Source: Pictodentalium vernedei (Eukaryota; Mollusca; Scaphopoda; Dentaliida; Dentaliidae). Taken from it: a DNA stretch of 64,000 bases. The translations under genes and the position numbers were made by a program. Shown in pieces: positions 22,117 to 35,838 of this stretch. The notes beneath the pieces are model-generated. The model saw nothing but the letters and a program-made list of their open reading frames with translations, made no database searches and was not told where the DNA came from. The DNA lies in NCBI GenBank assembly GCA_031216915.1, contig CM062296.1, positions 63,415,084 through 63,479,083 of the forward strand, written 5' to 3'. Every line of letters begins with the position of its first letter. The stretch's first letter is position 1.

Positions 22117-25114
22117 ATTGAAAGGATATTGATCAATTGTTTTAAGAGGAAGTCTTCCTCTGACTTTATTATCATTCTATATGTGGTCAGTGTACTCAAA
22201 TTAACTCCTGTTCTGTATCGTATGATTTCGATGACAATATGGGAAGCGTATGTCACGGTATGTTGTTGGGGATTTGGACACTCCGGTCCTTTCCCCGCAG
22301 GGTCACTCTACTTTATCAATTTCTATTTCAGACGATCAAGATTAGGGTGATGTATCTGTGATGTCTTCCAACAGTGTGCCTCCGTCGTCACAATTAATGA
22401 AGGGCTAGCGGAAAAATGCTCATGTAATACGCCAATTGCCTAAGAGGACCCTAGTAGGTTCGACGGCCTTTGACGTCCGCTAGCTCGCCCGGTGTAGCGT
22501 CCATTCACCGAATGGTTCGGCAGCCGGGTTCGTCCGTTGCGGTCTAGAAGGAATTTTGGGGTGATGCGAGCACTATAAAATTAACTTAATGCACACCCAG
22601 TGACGGCGGATCGGAGGGAGAACGGAGGAAGCCTTTTAGTCCGGTTCATAGCTCGTTCCGGTCCATCCGGACGGCAAGCGAGAGAGGCCCCTCTCTCGTT
22701 CAACAACATCTGGCCCCAGATGTTGTGGTACAAAATGTGTCGCTAGCGGAGCATACGTCCGTCGCTCGGGACGCTCCGTTGTATAGGCAGTCCGCTGAGA
22801 CTGCTAAGGCTTCCTCTTCTCGTCAGCGCACACGACCGCACCTTGGCTGCGTGACCGCCGATATATTACCAGCTTCGCCGATCAAGGATTCTTCGGCGAC
22901 CAGGTCACGAAGCAGCGATAGACTGCGCCTCCGCAGGTCTCGACGCCGGACATTTTTGTGCACATAGCACAGCTTATCGCAGCATCCCAGCAGCCGACAG
23001 AAACGGTGTCGGATCGAGAATTATCCGACAGCGCTGGGTCGGTAGCCGGGGACTCGAGGCCTGCAGACTCCGAACGTTCGCATAGGAAGTGTGCGGGAGT
23101 CAACGTACACGGAGCTTCCGGCGGCAATGCATCGTAAGTCCGCTACTGCACAGGCCTCGGGAACGGACGTGCTTTCTTTAATAGCACAGTTTATCGCAGC
23201 ATCCCAGCATCAACTGAATCTGTCGCATATATTTTATCCGACGATGCTGGGTCGGGACGCTCCGCGGAAGCGGGTACGGACGTCCGAAAGTTTCATCCGG
23301 TCCGACGGGATACCGAAAGGGATTCGGAGGATTTCAAGCTTTCCCTTTCGGAACAACATATGCTGCGATGCCGGATAAGAAACTGATAGCGTCGGTGGAC
23401 TTAGAAATTTTTTGGTTCGGTTCAGGGACATCGTCCCTCAGTTCCGACATAGTCCAATAATGTCACACAAACTTTCGAATTATTGAACGACGCTATATAT
23501 ATTATTATTTTATGCTTGCTATCCAAGCATTTCTGGTTTCTTGTTCGAAGAGTTATGGAGATGTCTTTCAAAAGTGTGCCTCTGTCGTCATAGTTAATGA
23601 AGAGTTAGCGGCAATAAGTGCTCATGGAATATGTCTATCGCTTACGGAGTGACATTCGCTAGCTCACCCGGTGTAGCGTACATTCATCGAATGGTTCGGC
23701 TGCCGGGTTCGTCCGTTGCGGTCTAGGAAGGAGATTTGGGTGATCGAGCACTTTAATTACTTTAGTACTCACCCAGTGACGGCAGATTGAGGACAGATCG
23801 GATGAAGCCTGTTAGTCCGGTTCCTGGCTTGTCCAGGTCCGTCTGGGCTGTGAGCGAGAGAGGTTCCTCTCTCGCCCATCAACATAGGGGACCGCATGTT
23901 GTGGTTCAGATATTTTACATTCGGAGCATATGTCCGTTGCTCGGGACGCTCCGTTATATTGACAGTCCGAGAGACTGTCTTTAATGCTTCCTCATCCTCA
24001 CAGCAGGGCACACGACCGCTCATTGGCTACGTGACCTCGAGTATCCGATCAGTTTCGGCATTCAGTGATTCCATGGCGAATAGGTCGCGCCATCCGGTAG
24101 CCAAGGGACACGAGGCCTATACACTCCGTTCGCTCGCATATTGGAAGTATGCACGGGGTAACGATCACGGAGCTTCCAGCGGCAATGCATCGTAAGACCG
24201 CTTCTCCTCAAGCCTCAGTGACGGACGTGCTATCCGAGTTAGCACAGTTGTTTCGCAGCATCCCAGCAATTGACAGTTTCTCGGTCGAATCAGGAATTAT
24301 CCGACGGCGCTGGGTCGGTGCGGTCCGCGGTTGCATCAGCTACGGACGACCGAACGCTTTATAGGGTCCGACAGGATGGCGAAAGGGATTCGAAAGATTT
24401 CGAGTTTTCCCTTTAGTAGTATCGGAAGATGCCTTTCATATCTTCTGGCATTTCTTCCAGTGATTATTATTTCGGACTTCATTGCTGCGATCTTGGATAA
24501 GAGACTTATAGCGTCATTGGACTCGGATTTTTCGATCGGTACAGGGACATTGTCCCTGACTTACCGACGCAGTCCAATATTGTCATTACATCATGTGTTT
24601 TATTTCTCGACGCTATATATATATATATACAAGCCTGCTACTAAGCATGATAGTTTAGTTTCTTGTCCGCGTTGCTCATTTCTGCCATTTTATCATTTTT
24701 ACAAATAGTTTATTTTGGCAGAGCAGGGCATACCGAGAGTTCATATGCGTCTAGACGGTGTGATTAAAGACTGCATATATTCTTTTTCGCCGTTTATGTC
24801 TTTTCCAATTTCAATGTTGGGAACGACATTATGTATAGTAGACTTAACTTAGACGCTTTATTATACGTAATCCGCCTTACTGAGGCATTATCATTACGTC
24901 TTCAAGAAAAGATTTACGGGATATTATTCTCAATGTAATTTCTTTTGAGGGCAGTAGTTTGTTCACGTATAACTCCGCCCTTCAGTGGCTGATTGGAGTT
25001 GGTTAGACGTGACGTAGCCCTAGCTACATCCACACGCGTGGATAGTAAGGTTAAGAACTCTCTCAGAGTCGCTTCGTTCTCGGAGGAGCTTCTCTTCGAC
25101 GGCAACTTTCCGGC
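22117..25114 (+). pseudogene. Copy C gag remnant, duplicated
   Basis: Same two-block duplication and lost start codon as copy B, with the copy-specific 106-bp deletion described for the element. The intact 68-bp segment in block 2 (GTTAGTCCGGTTCCTGGC...) matches F gag near 38550, showing the ancestral state. No long open frame. Confidence 0.75.
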
Positions 25115-26985
25115 AATCCATGAATTGCTCGATTTATACGTTCTCTTGTCTATCTAGTGTTACAAGAGATTCAGACTTGGGCAAACATTCGGTGGTTGAC
25201 TCAGAGAGTGCCGCCGCAGTTGCCGGACCCGAGTGTGACTGTTATGACGGTTGCCAGTCAATCAGATTGGGATATATACTGATCCCTACGGATTCGAAGT
25301 GCCAGGGTCTTTGGGTTCCGCAGTCTTTTAGCTATCAGTTTAACTTCCGCGGAATAATGTTTTTTAGGCTTGCTTTATGTCTTTGCATGAACATTATTCA
25401 GAAACGCATGCCCAAATTCCTGTCCTTTAATTCGACAGTAGTGGCGTATCTCCGGAACCAGGGAGGCACTCTTTCGTTTCCGTTATTCAATTTAATGGAA
25501 AGAATCCGTCTGTTGGTTATAGTACACCAAGTTCAGTTTTGGTCCGTCATATTCCGGGTCGTCTGATTGTTTTATCGGACTCCCGTTCTCTTACGGGTCG
25601 CTTGTTGCTGTCAGAATGGACTCTCAACAAACAAGTATTCAAGCAGATTTGCTATCTATGGGAGCGCCCAATGATGATTTATTTATGACACGGCTTGCTA
25701 ATCAATTGCAGACGTATGTGTTGGCTTGTCCAGATCTCTGAGCTAATAGTGTTAACGCTCTATTGATCTATAGGACGGAATGATAGGATACGCGTATCCT
25801 CCGGCGCTGTTGTTTTAGCAGGTATTGCTAAGATAAACAACCACAATACATTTCTGTTGATAGCATCTCTATCTTCACAGAGATCATGAGTAATTTACTC
25901 TCTTGTCTACTGTGGGTCTTAACGTGAAATCTTCCTCTATGTGAGGATCTTTTTTCACTGGGTAAATCGTGTCATCTTTATCACAACCAGCAAGGTCGCA
26001 ACCTTCATGTATTCCGTTGTGTGGTCCGTATTACATTGTAAGCACTGTACTGGACGAGCTTTGGACGCGATTTCTTACTATAGGAGATCCTCTTCTTCGC
26101 TATTCTATGCGACTAAAGTGGAGGCTCTTCCGTCGTGGTGTAGGGATCATTATGTTCATATTGTTGATCCCTCCATACTACTCATTGCTATTTTTTAGTA
26201 TACTTGTTTCACAAGATCTACTGCAGCCTGTTATTATTTAGGTTATAGGTTTATGTTACCTCATACCTATGCACTCTACGATAGTTTACAATTGAGTCTT
26301 TTGTCTCTTTATCTAAGTCAGTTAGTAACTTTTTGATAAATAGACTTAGAATCTTTAGATTAAATTCCTATACGGATTTTAACTTCGGTTCTTATTTAGC
26401 TAAGTTATCATTTGAGCCTCTGGAAACAGTAGTTTTCAAATTCTGACCTTTTAGACAGTAATTCTGTTGGTTTCTCTTTTACTGTAGAGTCAGTGAGTTT
26501 CATGCACTATCGATGGATGATTTTCACTTTCATAGTTTCGGAATCAATACTTCCGTTACTATTTAGGTTGGATTGTTGCATAAGAGTTAGGCTCCTATTA
26601 TCCGGAACCTATTATTTTAAGGTCCTTCCGTCTTCGTATGGGCATAGGCCTTTACTCTTTCCGGGTACAGTTTATGTGTTTATAAACAGATATCTGTTTA
26701 TTACAAGGGCGTAAGCTTCTTCTGTCTTTGATGTCTAGTAGAAGGACGTTACGCTCCATTTTATTGTTAATGGATTCTATTAACTATCGGTACTGCTTAT
26801 GGTATATCATTGACTTAGCAGTTGTGCTTAAGATTTCGGCTCATGAAGTAAGAGTTCTTCTACTTCTTGGGCTTACATTAATAGTGTCGCTATTATAGAT
26901 TTTTGAAGGCCGCTCATTGCGCTCAGCCATCCACATTCATGAATTTTATCTTAGAAATATCGAGTCAATTTCTTGAGGCCTCTTT
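25115..26985 (+). pseudogene. Copy C RNase H and recombinase remnants
   Basis: The RT core is missing as in B. The RNase H part is an open 148-codon stretch (25120-25566), nearly identical to copy B. The recombinase homology (25960-26985) is full of stops shared with B and E. Confidence 0.75.
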
Positions 26986-27610
26986 TGTTAGGTCTATTAT
27001 CTACTGCTCAGAATGTCATTCACTTAACAGTTGCTACTATAGCTAGGTAGGCTGTCTGTTTCGGCAGTTTCTCCGTTCGGCTGCCCTCTTCGCTCTGGGC
27101 TATTTGACCCAGGGCAAGAAAAAAGGGGGGGGGGGGAGGGTGTTCCCTTGGGTCACCTGTTTTACTATGAAAACAAGGGGATACCTCCTCCGGAGTTAGT
27201 AATTCTGAGCTGTTATTGGGATGGTTGTTTAGTGAGAAGTTTAAGTTTATAAAATTCATTCAAGTCTTAGTTTTTAAAGTATAGCTTTTGAATATTGCAT
27301 ATGTCAACGGACATGATTATGCAATTCTCAGACACTTTTAGGAGTATAAGAGTCTCTATTCTCTAGACTTACTTTATTATTGGCTTACTTTAAAAATTAT
27401 TACTATAAGGATTATATTGGATATTAATAGAGTACATGGATGTATGAAGCTCAGTTTTGGAAGGTGTTGTATCTTTCTAATTTATCATAAATAAGAAAGA
27501 TACATGTAAGGCCTATTACTTCTTTTCCCTACAGGGGATGACTCTATTTTATTTTATTGAGCGTATTCCATTTTGCTCTATGTCCTTGGCCCTCCAGCCT
27601 TTTTACTATT

Positions 27611-27699
27611 CAGCTATGTCTGGGTCATTGGTACAGTATAAAAATGTTAAAAAATTTATAGTAATTTGTATATTTTTTATACTTACCAATGACCCAGAC
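27611..27699 (+). repeat. Copy C internal complementary region
   Basis: The inverse of the element's right end joined to its left end, as in copy F at 43592-43680. Confidence 0.85.
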
Positions 27700-27774
27700 G
27701 GGGATGGCCCTCCCAGGAGTTGGGAACTCTTGCCTCCCCGCTGAGTACATAGCGCTTACCAGGCACTGGTTATT

Positions 27775-28001
27775 AGAATGATATATGGCGCCAATTTCGG
27801 AACGTCCTTGACACTGCGCATGCGCAGTAGGGGCGAAGTGTGGAGGGCCTTTCAGGACATGTTTTCTTTAGTTTTAGATGCAAATTTTGGGGATTGGGGG
27901 GCAAAATTTGTGTTTGGCCCTATATTTTAAGAGTTAGCACCAGCTATGTCTGGGTCATTGGTAAGTATAAAAAATATATAAATTACTATAAATTTTTTAA
28001 C
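27775..28001 (-). repeat. Copy C right inverted terminal repeat
   Basis: The inverse of 21024-21224 with the CCATATAT variant, ending TTTTTTAAC directly against TTTTATACTG of D. Confidence 0.9.
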
Positions 28002-28368
28002 TTTTATACTGTACCAATGACCCAGACATAGCTGGTGCTAACTCTTAAAATATAGGGCCAAACACAAATTTTGCCCCCCAATCCCCAAAATTTGCATCTA
28101 AAACTAAAGAAAACATGTCCTGAAAGGCCCTCTACACTTCGCCCCTACTGCGCATGCGCAGTGTCAAGGACGTTCCGAAATTGGCGCCATATATCATTCT
28201 AAGTTTGGCCCTTCATCAGTTAACATCTGACTGATCTTTGTGCTTTTAAATCTCAGTTTAAATGATGCCAGACACATAAATATTAGTGAAATGGTGATTC
28301 TAAGGAGGATAGAGAAGGAGGAGAGGAAAAGAATGTGTGACAATATTATCAGGGCTGTAACTTAAAAT
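28002..28368 (+). mobile_element. DIRS fragment D, 367-bp left end
   Basis: Left terminal repeat plus about 165 bp of leader, cut at CTTAAAA where copy E begins. Its CCATATATCATTCT variant equals the right terminal repeat of copy C, not that of E. The remainder of D is not found after E. Confidence 0.85.
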
Positions 28369-29461
28369 ATTTTTATACTGTACCAATGACCCAGACATAG
28401 CTGGTGCTAACTCTTAAAATATAGGGCCAAACACAAATTTTGCCCCCCAATCCCCAAAATTTGCATCTAAAACTAAAGAAAACATGTCCTGAGAGGCCCT
28501 CCACACTTCGCCCCTACTGCGCATGCGCAGTGTCAAGGACGTTCCGAAATTGGCGCCATTTATCATTCTAAGTTTGGCCCTTCATCAGTTAACATCTGAC
28601 TGATCTTTGTGCTTTTAAATCTCAGTTTAAATGATGCCAGACACATAAATATTAGTGAAATGGTGATTCTAAGGAGGATAGAAAAGGAGGAGAGGAAAAG
28701 AATGTGTGACAGAATATTATCAGGGCTGTAACTTAAAATTTTTTAATGAAATTATGTTAAGTTACCTATTTTCAAGGCAGCAGCCATTTTGTTGTCATTC
28801 TGATTATTTAGTTACACTGTTTTTACAAGTGTTTTTCCTCTCTCCCTGTCCTTTAAGTTCCCCCTTGCTATTCTCCCATGCTTTTGGCATAATTTCTGTA
28901 ATTATTATTACTAAAATTTCTTGGGAGTTTAGCTGAATAACAGAATGAATTCTGTTCTTTCCCCATGTTTACGTCTTCACCTACGGGTGGTTAGGCGTTG
29001 TGTTCTGCATCTACCATCTGATGTTCTGCAGTTTCTTCCCTGGAAGTCTCTGTTTTGCATCAGATGGTGTATTTTTGGTAACTGATTTCGGGCCTGGGTG
29101 CCTGGAGTCTTATTTTAGTGTTTTTACACTCATTGTTTACATTTACAACAGCCCTCTGTGTGAGGGGGGGATTTCTAAATAATAATATCTTTATGTTATT
29201 TCAATCATAACTAGATACATTATTATTGTTCGTAAGTGTTGAATAAATTGTTTAAAATATTTTTAAAATTTTTGTCCACACTTAGGCTTGGGATCCATTG
29301 GGGCTCAACGTTACTTTTCAGAAACTTGGGCTGTTCTGAAAAAATATTTTTTCAAAATATTTTGATTTCAATTATTTTTTCTATATTAATGGATCATATT
29401 ATTATTATGTATTTTGATTGCCAGGGGTTAGTGCGAGTACCAGGACTTGTTTTCTTTTCAC

Positions 29462-32400
29462 ATTGAAAGGATTTTGATCAATTGTTTTAAGAGGAAGTCT
29501 TCCTCTGACCTTATTATCATTCTTGAAGTCTTCCTCTGACCTTATTATCATTCTTTATGTGGTCAGTGTACTCGCATTAACTCCGGTTCTGTATCGTATG
29601 ATTTCGATGACAATATGAGAAGCGTATGTCACGGTATGTTGTTGGGGATTTGGACACTCCGGTCCTTTCCCCGCAGGGTCACTCTACTTTATCAATTTCT
29701 ATTTCAGACGATCAAGATTAGGGTGATGTATCTGTGATGTCTTCCAACAGTGTGCCTCCGTCGTCACAATTAATGAAGGGCTAGCGGAAAAGTGCTCATG
29801 TAATACGCCAATTGCCTAAGAGGACCCTAGTAGGTTCGACGGCCTTTGACGTCCGCTAGCTCGCCCGGTGTAGCGTCCATTCACCGAATGGTTCGGCAGC
29901 CGGGTTCGTCCGTTGCGGTCTAGAAGGAATTTTGGGGTGATGCGAGCACTATAAAATTAACTTAATGCACACCCAGTGACGGCGGATCGGAGGGAGAACG
30001 GAGGAAGCCTTTTAGTCCGATTCATAGCTCGTTCCGGTCCATCCGGACGGCAAGCGAGAGAGGCCCCTCTCTCGTTCAACAACATCTGGCCCCAGATGTT
30101 GTGGTACAAATGTGTCGTTAGCGGAGCATACGTCCGTCGCTCGGGACGCTCCGTTGTATAGGCAGTCCGCTGAGACTGCTAAGGCTTCCTCTTCTCGTCA
30201 GCGCACACGACCGCACCTTGGCTGCGTGACCGCCGATATATTACCAGCTTCGCCGATCAAGGATTCTTCGGCGACCAGGTCACACCATCCGGCAGCCAGG
30301 GATTCGAGACCGATGGACTCCGGACGTTCGCATAGGAAAATTATGCGGGAGCCATCTGATGCGGAGCTGCCCTCGGCGAAGCAGCGATAGACTGCGCCTC
30401 CGCAGGTCTCGACGCCGGACATTCTTGTGCACATAGCACAGCTTATCGCAGCATCCCAGCAGCCGACAGAAACGGTGTCGGATCGAGAATTATCCGACAG
30501 CGCTGGGTCGGTAGCCGGGGACTCGAGGCCTGCAGACTTCGGACGTTCGCATAGGAAGTATGCGGGAGTCAACGTACACGGAGCTTCCAGCGGCAATGCA
30601 TTGTAAGTCCGCTACTGCACAGGCCTCGGGAACGGACGTGCTTTCCTTAATAGCACAGTTTATCGCAGCATCCCAGCATCAACTGAATCTGTCGCATATA
30701 TTTTATCCGACGATGCTGGGTCGGGACGCTCCGCGGAAGCGGGTACGGACGTCCGAAAGTTTCATCCGGTCCGACGGGATACCGAAAGGGATTCGGTGGA
30801 TTTCAAGCTTTCCCTTTCGGAACAACATATGCTGCGATGCCGGATAAGAAACTGATAGCGTCGGTGGACTTAGAAATTTTTGGTTCGGTTCAGGGACATC
30901 GTCCCTCAGTTCCGACATAGTCCAATAATGTCACACAAACTTTCGAATTATTGAACGACGCTATATATATTATTATTTTATGCTTGCTATTCAAGCATTT
31001 CTGGTTTCTTGTTCGAAGAGTTATGGAGATGTCTTTCAAAAGTGTGCCTCTGTCGTCATAGTTAATGAAGAGTTAGCGGCAATAAGTGCTCATGGAATAT
31101 GTCTATCGCTTACGGAGTGACATTCGCTAGCTCACCCGGTGTAGCGTACATTCATCGAATGGTTCGGCTGCCGGGTTCGTCCGTTGCGGTCTAGGAAGGA
31201 GATTTGGGTGATGCGAGCACTTTAATTACTTTAGTACTCACCCAGTGACGGCAGATTGAGGACAGATCGGAGGAAGCCAACAACATAGGGGACCGCATGT
31301 TGTGGTTCAGATATTTTACATTCGGAGCATATGTCCGTTGCTCGGGACGCTCCGTTATATTGACAGTCCGAGAGACTGTCTTTAATGCTTCCTCATCCTC
31401 ACAGCAGGGCACACGACCGCACATTGGCTACGTGACCTCGAGTATCCGATCAGTTTCGGCATTCAGTGATTCCACAGCGAATAGGTCGCGCCATCCGGTA
31501 GCCAAGGGACACGAGGCCTATACACTCCGTTCGCTCGCATATTGGAAGTATGCACGGGGTAACGATCTCGGAGCTTCCTGCGGCAATGCATCGTAAGACC
31601 GCTGCTCCTCAGGCCTCAGTGACGGACGTGCTATCCGAGTTAGCACAGTTGTTTCGCAGCACCCAGCAATTGACGATTTCTCGGTCGAATCAGGAATTAT
31701 CCGACGGCGCTGGGTCGGTGCGGTCCGCGGTTGCATCAAGCTACGGACGACCGAACGCTTTATAGGGTCCGACAGGATGGCGAAAGGGATTCGAAAGATT
31801 TCGAGTTTTCCCTTTAGTAGTATCGGAAGATGCCTTTCATATCTTCTGGCATTTCTTCCAGTGATTATTTTTCGGACTTCATTGCTGCGATCTTGGATAA
31901 GAGACTTATAGCGTCATTGGACTCGGATTTTTTGATTGGTACAGGGACTTTGTCCCTGACTTACCGACGCAGTCCAATATTGTCATTACAACATGTGTTT
32001 TATTTTTCGACGCTATATATTTATATATATATACAAGACGGCTACTAAGCATGATAGTTTAGTTTCTTGTCCGCGTGGCTCATTTCTGCCATTTTATCTT
32101 TTTTTACATATAGTTTATTTTGGCAGAGCAGGGCATACCGAGAGTTCATATGCGTCTAGACGGTGTGATTAAAGACTGCATATATTCTTTTTCACCGTTT
32201 ATGTCTTTTCCAATTTCAATGTTGGGAACGACATTATGTATATTAGACTTAACTTAGACGCTTTATTATACGTAATCCGCCTTACTGAGGCGTTATCATT
32301 ACGTCTTCAAGAAAAGATTTACGGGATATTATTCTCAATGTAATTTCTTTTGAGGGCAGTAGTTTGTTCACGTATAACTCCGCCCTTCAGTGGCTGATTG

Positions 32401-32518
32401 GAGTTGGTTAGACGTGAGGCAGCCCTAGCTACATCCACGCGTGGATAGTAGGTTAAGAACTCTCTCAGAGTCGCTTCGTTCTCGGAGGAGCTTCTCTTCG
32501 ACGGCAACTTTCCGGCAA
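29462..32518 (+). pseudogene. Copy E gag remnant, duplicated
   Basis: Two-block structure as in copies B and C, with the same start-codon loss and most of the same stops. Longest surviving open stretches are about 95-105 codons. Confidence 0.75.
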
Positions 32519-34385
32519 TCCATGAATTGCTTGATTTATACATTCTCTTGTCTATCTAGTGTTACAAGAGATTCAGACTGGGGCAAACATTCGGTGGTTG
32601 ACTCAGAGAGTGCCGCCGCAGTTGCCGGACCCGAGTGTGGCTGTTATGACGGTTGCCAGTCAAACAGATTGGGATATATACTGATCCCTACGGATTCGAA
32701 GTGCCAGGGTCTTTGGGTTCCGCAGTCTTTTAGCTATCAGTTAACTTCCGCGGAATAATGTTTTTTTAGGCTTGCTTTATGTCATTGCATGAACATTATT
32801 CAGAAACGCATGCCCAAATTCCTGTCCTTTAATTCGACAGTAGTGGCGTATCTCCGGAACCAGGGAGGCACTCTTTCGTTTCCGTTATTCAATTTAATGG
32901 AAAGAATCCGTCTGTTGGTTATAGTACACCAAGTTCAGTTTTGGTCCGTCATATTCTGGGTCGTCTGATTGTTTTATCGCACTCCCGTTCTCTTACGGGT
33001 CGCTTGTTGCTGTCAGAATGGACTCTCAACAAACAAGTATTCAATCAGATTTGCTATCTATGGGAGCGCCCAATGATGTTTTATTTATGACACAGCTGGC
33101 TAATCAATTGCAGACGTATGTGTTGGCTTGTCCAGATCTCTGAGCTAATACTGTTAACGCTCTATTGATCTATAGGACAGAATGATAGGATACGCGTATC
33201 CTCCGGCGCTGTTGTTTTTAGCAGGTATTGCTAAGATAAACAACCACAATACATTTCTGTTGATAGCATCTCTATCTTCACAGAGATCATGAGTAATTTA
33301 CTCTCTTGTCTACTGTGGATCTTAACGTGAAATCTTCCTCTATGTGAGGATCTTTTTTCACTGGGTAAATCGCGTCATCTTTATCACAACCAGCAAGGTC
33401 GCAACCTTCATGTATTCCGTTGTGTGGTCCGTATTGCATTGTAAGCACTGTACTGGACGAGCTTTGGACGCGATTTCTTACTATAGGAGATCCTCTTCTT
33501 CGCTATTCTATGCGACTAAAGTGGAGGCTCTTCCGTCGTGGTGTAGGGATCATTATGTTCATATGGTTGATCCCTCCATACTACTCATTGCTATTTTTTA
33601 GTATACTTGTTTCACAAGATCTACTGCAGCCTGTTGTTATTTAGGTTATAGGTTTATATTACCTCATACCTATGCACTCTACGATAGTTTACAATTGAGT
33701 CTTTTGTCTCTTTATCTAAGTCAGTTAGTAACTTTTTGATAAATAGACTTAGAATCTTTAGATTAAATTCCTATACGGATTTTAACTTCAGGTTCTTATT
33801 TAGCTAAGTTATCATTTGAGCCTCTGGAAACAGTAGTTTTCAAATTCTGACCTTTTAGACAGTAATTCTGTTGGTTTCTCTTTTACTGTAGAGTCAGTGA
33901 GTTTCATGCACTATCGATGGATGATTTTCACTTTTATAGTTTCGGAATCAATACTTCCGTTACTATTTAGGTTGGATGGTTGCATAAGAGTTAGGCTCCT
34001 ATTATCCGGAACCTATTATTTTAAGGTCCTTCCGTCTTCGTATGGGCATAGGCCTTTACTCTTTCCGGGTACAGTTTATGTATTTATAAACAGATATCTG
34101 TTTATTACAAGGGCGTAAGCTTCTTCTGTCTTTGATGTCTAGTAGAAGGACGTTACGCTCCATTTTATTGTTAATGGATTCTATTAACTAGCGTACTGCT
34201 TATGGTATATCATTGGCTTAGCAGTTGTGCTTAAGATTTCGGCTCATGAAGTAAGAGTTCTTCTACTTCTTGGGCTTACATTAATAGTGTTCTATTATAG
34301 ATTTTTGAAGGCTGCTCATTGCGCTCAGCCATCCATTCATGAATTTTATCTCAGAAATATCGAGTCCATTTCTGGAGGCCTCTAT
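32519..34385 (+). pseudogene. Copy E RNase H and recombinase remnants
   Basis: RT deleted as in B. The RNase H frame is further broken by a one-base loss near 32742. The recombinase part is recognisable by DNA similarity to F 42010-43080. Confidence 0.75.
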
Positions 34386-35008
34386 TGTTAGGTCTATTAT
34401 CTACTGCTCAGAATGTCATTCACTTAACAGTTGCTACTATAGCTAGGTAGGCTGTCTGTTTCGGCAGTGTCTCCGTTCGGCTGCCCTCTTTGCTCTGGGC
34501 TATTTGACCCAGGGCAAGAAAAAGGGGGGGGGGGAGGGTGTTCCCTTGGGTCACCTGTTTTTACTATGAAAACAAGGGGATACCTCCTCCGGAGTTAGTA
34601 ATTCTGAGCTGTTATTGGGATGGTTGTTTAGTGAGAAGTTTAAGTTTATAAAATTCATTCAAGTCTTAGTTTTTAAAGTATAGCTTTTGAATATTGCATA
34701 TGTCAACAGACATGATTATGCAATTCTCACACACTTTTAGGAGTATAAGAGTCTCTATTCTCTAGACTTACTTTATTATTGGCTTACTTTAAAAATTATT
34801 AGTATAAGGATTATTGGATATTAATAGAGTACATGGATGTATGAAGCTCAATTTTTGGAAGGTGTTGTATCTTTCTAATTTATCATAAATAAGAAAGATA
34901 CATGTAAGGCCTATTACTTCTTTTCCCTACAGGGGATGACTCTATTTTATTTTATTGAGCGTATTCCATTTTGCTCTATGTCCTTGGCCCTCCAGCCTTT
35001 TTACTATT

Positions 35009-35097
35009 CAGCTATGTCTGGGTCATTGGTACAGTATAAAAATGTTAAAAAATTTATAGTAATTTATATATTTTTTATACTTACCAATGACCCAGAC
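35009..35097 (+). repeat. Copy E internal complementary region
   Basis: Inverse of the joined right and left ends, uninterrupted; it gives the six-T empty site for the nested insertion in copy B. Confidence 0.85.
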
Positions 35098-35399
35098 GGG
35101 GATGGCCCTCCCAGGAGTTGGGAACTCTTGCCTCCCCGCTGAGTACATAGCGCTTACCAGGCACTGGTTATTAGAATGATAAATGGCGCCAATTTCGGAA
35201 CGTCCTTGACACTGCGCATGCGCAGTAGGGGCGAAGTGTGGAGGGCCTCTCAGGACATGTTTTCTTTAGTTTTAGATGCAAATTTTGGGGATTGGGGGGC
35301 AAAATTTGTGTTTGGCCCTATATTTTAAGAGTTAGCACCAGCTATGTCTGGGTCATTGGTAAGTATAAAAAATATATAAATTACTATAAATTTTTTAAC

Positions 35400-35838
35400 T
35401 TTCATAATAGTGATGGAAAACGAATCACACACAGCTTTATTCAGCATCTAAACAAGACCAGGGTGTTTTTTTTCCATTTTATAAGAATTGGGACATCTGT
35501 GAAAATAATTATTTTTAGCTGTCCCAATACATAGAGTAAATACGGTACTACATATATATGGTAATTGAGACTGTGCTCTGACCCCTGATCATTTTTACAC
35601 AATCAAACAGGCTTCACAGCAATTGCCGTAGTAGAACCAGTTTTCCACAGCAATTTGCCGAGGAAACAAGGATGAATTACCAGGACTGCTGAACTTGTGA
35701 ATTGTTATGAACCTTCCAGATCCCTAAGATCCAGCTATGAAATTTTGCTTTCACAGCCAAGAGAGAAGCTGAAAACTGCAGGCAACAGAGCATCATCTGT
35801 GGCTGCGCCCACTGTGTGGAACTCATTCCCCAAAAGTG
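35400..35838. other. No recognisable gene
   Basis: Intronic sequence after copy E; no repeat, exon or domain recognised. Confidence 0.5.

Larger units (their letters stand above)
21024..28001 (+). mobile_element. DIRS-like element copy C (RT-deleted derivative)
   Basis: 6978 bp from ATTTTTATACTG to TTTTTTAAC, same layout as B. It lacks about 106 bp of block 1 (after 22907, relative to B) but retains about 68 bp in block 2 (about 23808-23878) that B and E have both lost. Its right end abuts fragment D with no host sequence between. Confidence 0.9.
28369..35399 (+). mobile_element. DIRS-like element copy E (RT-deleted derivative)
   Basis: 7031 bp. Both terminal repeats (28369-28569 and 35173-35399) share E-only variants: GAGAGG in place of GAAAGG, and CCATTTATC. 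A private 31-bp tandem duplication occurs at 29494-29555 (GAAGTCTTCCTCTGACC...). It shares the 68-bp block-2 deletion with B. NRF-1-like palindromes lie at 28516-28531 and 35211-35226. Confidence 0.9.

Noticed and set aside
7509..35399. Segmental duplication to explain near-identical copies B, C and E
   Set aside because: Similarity stops exactly at the element ends and flanking sequences differ.
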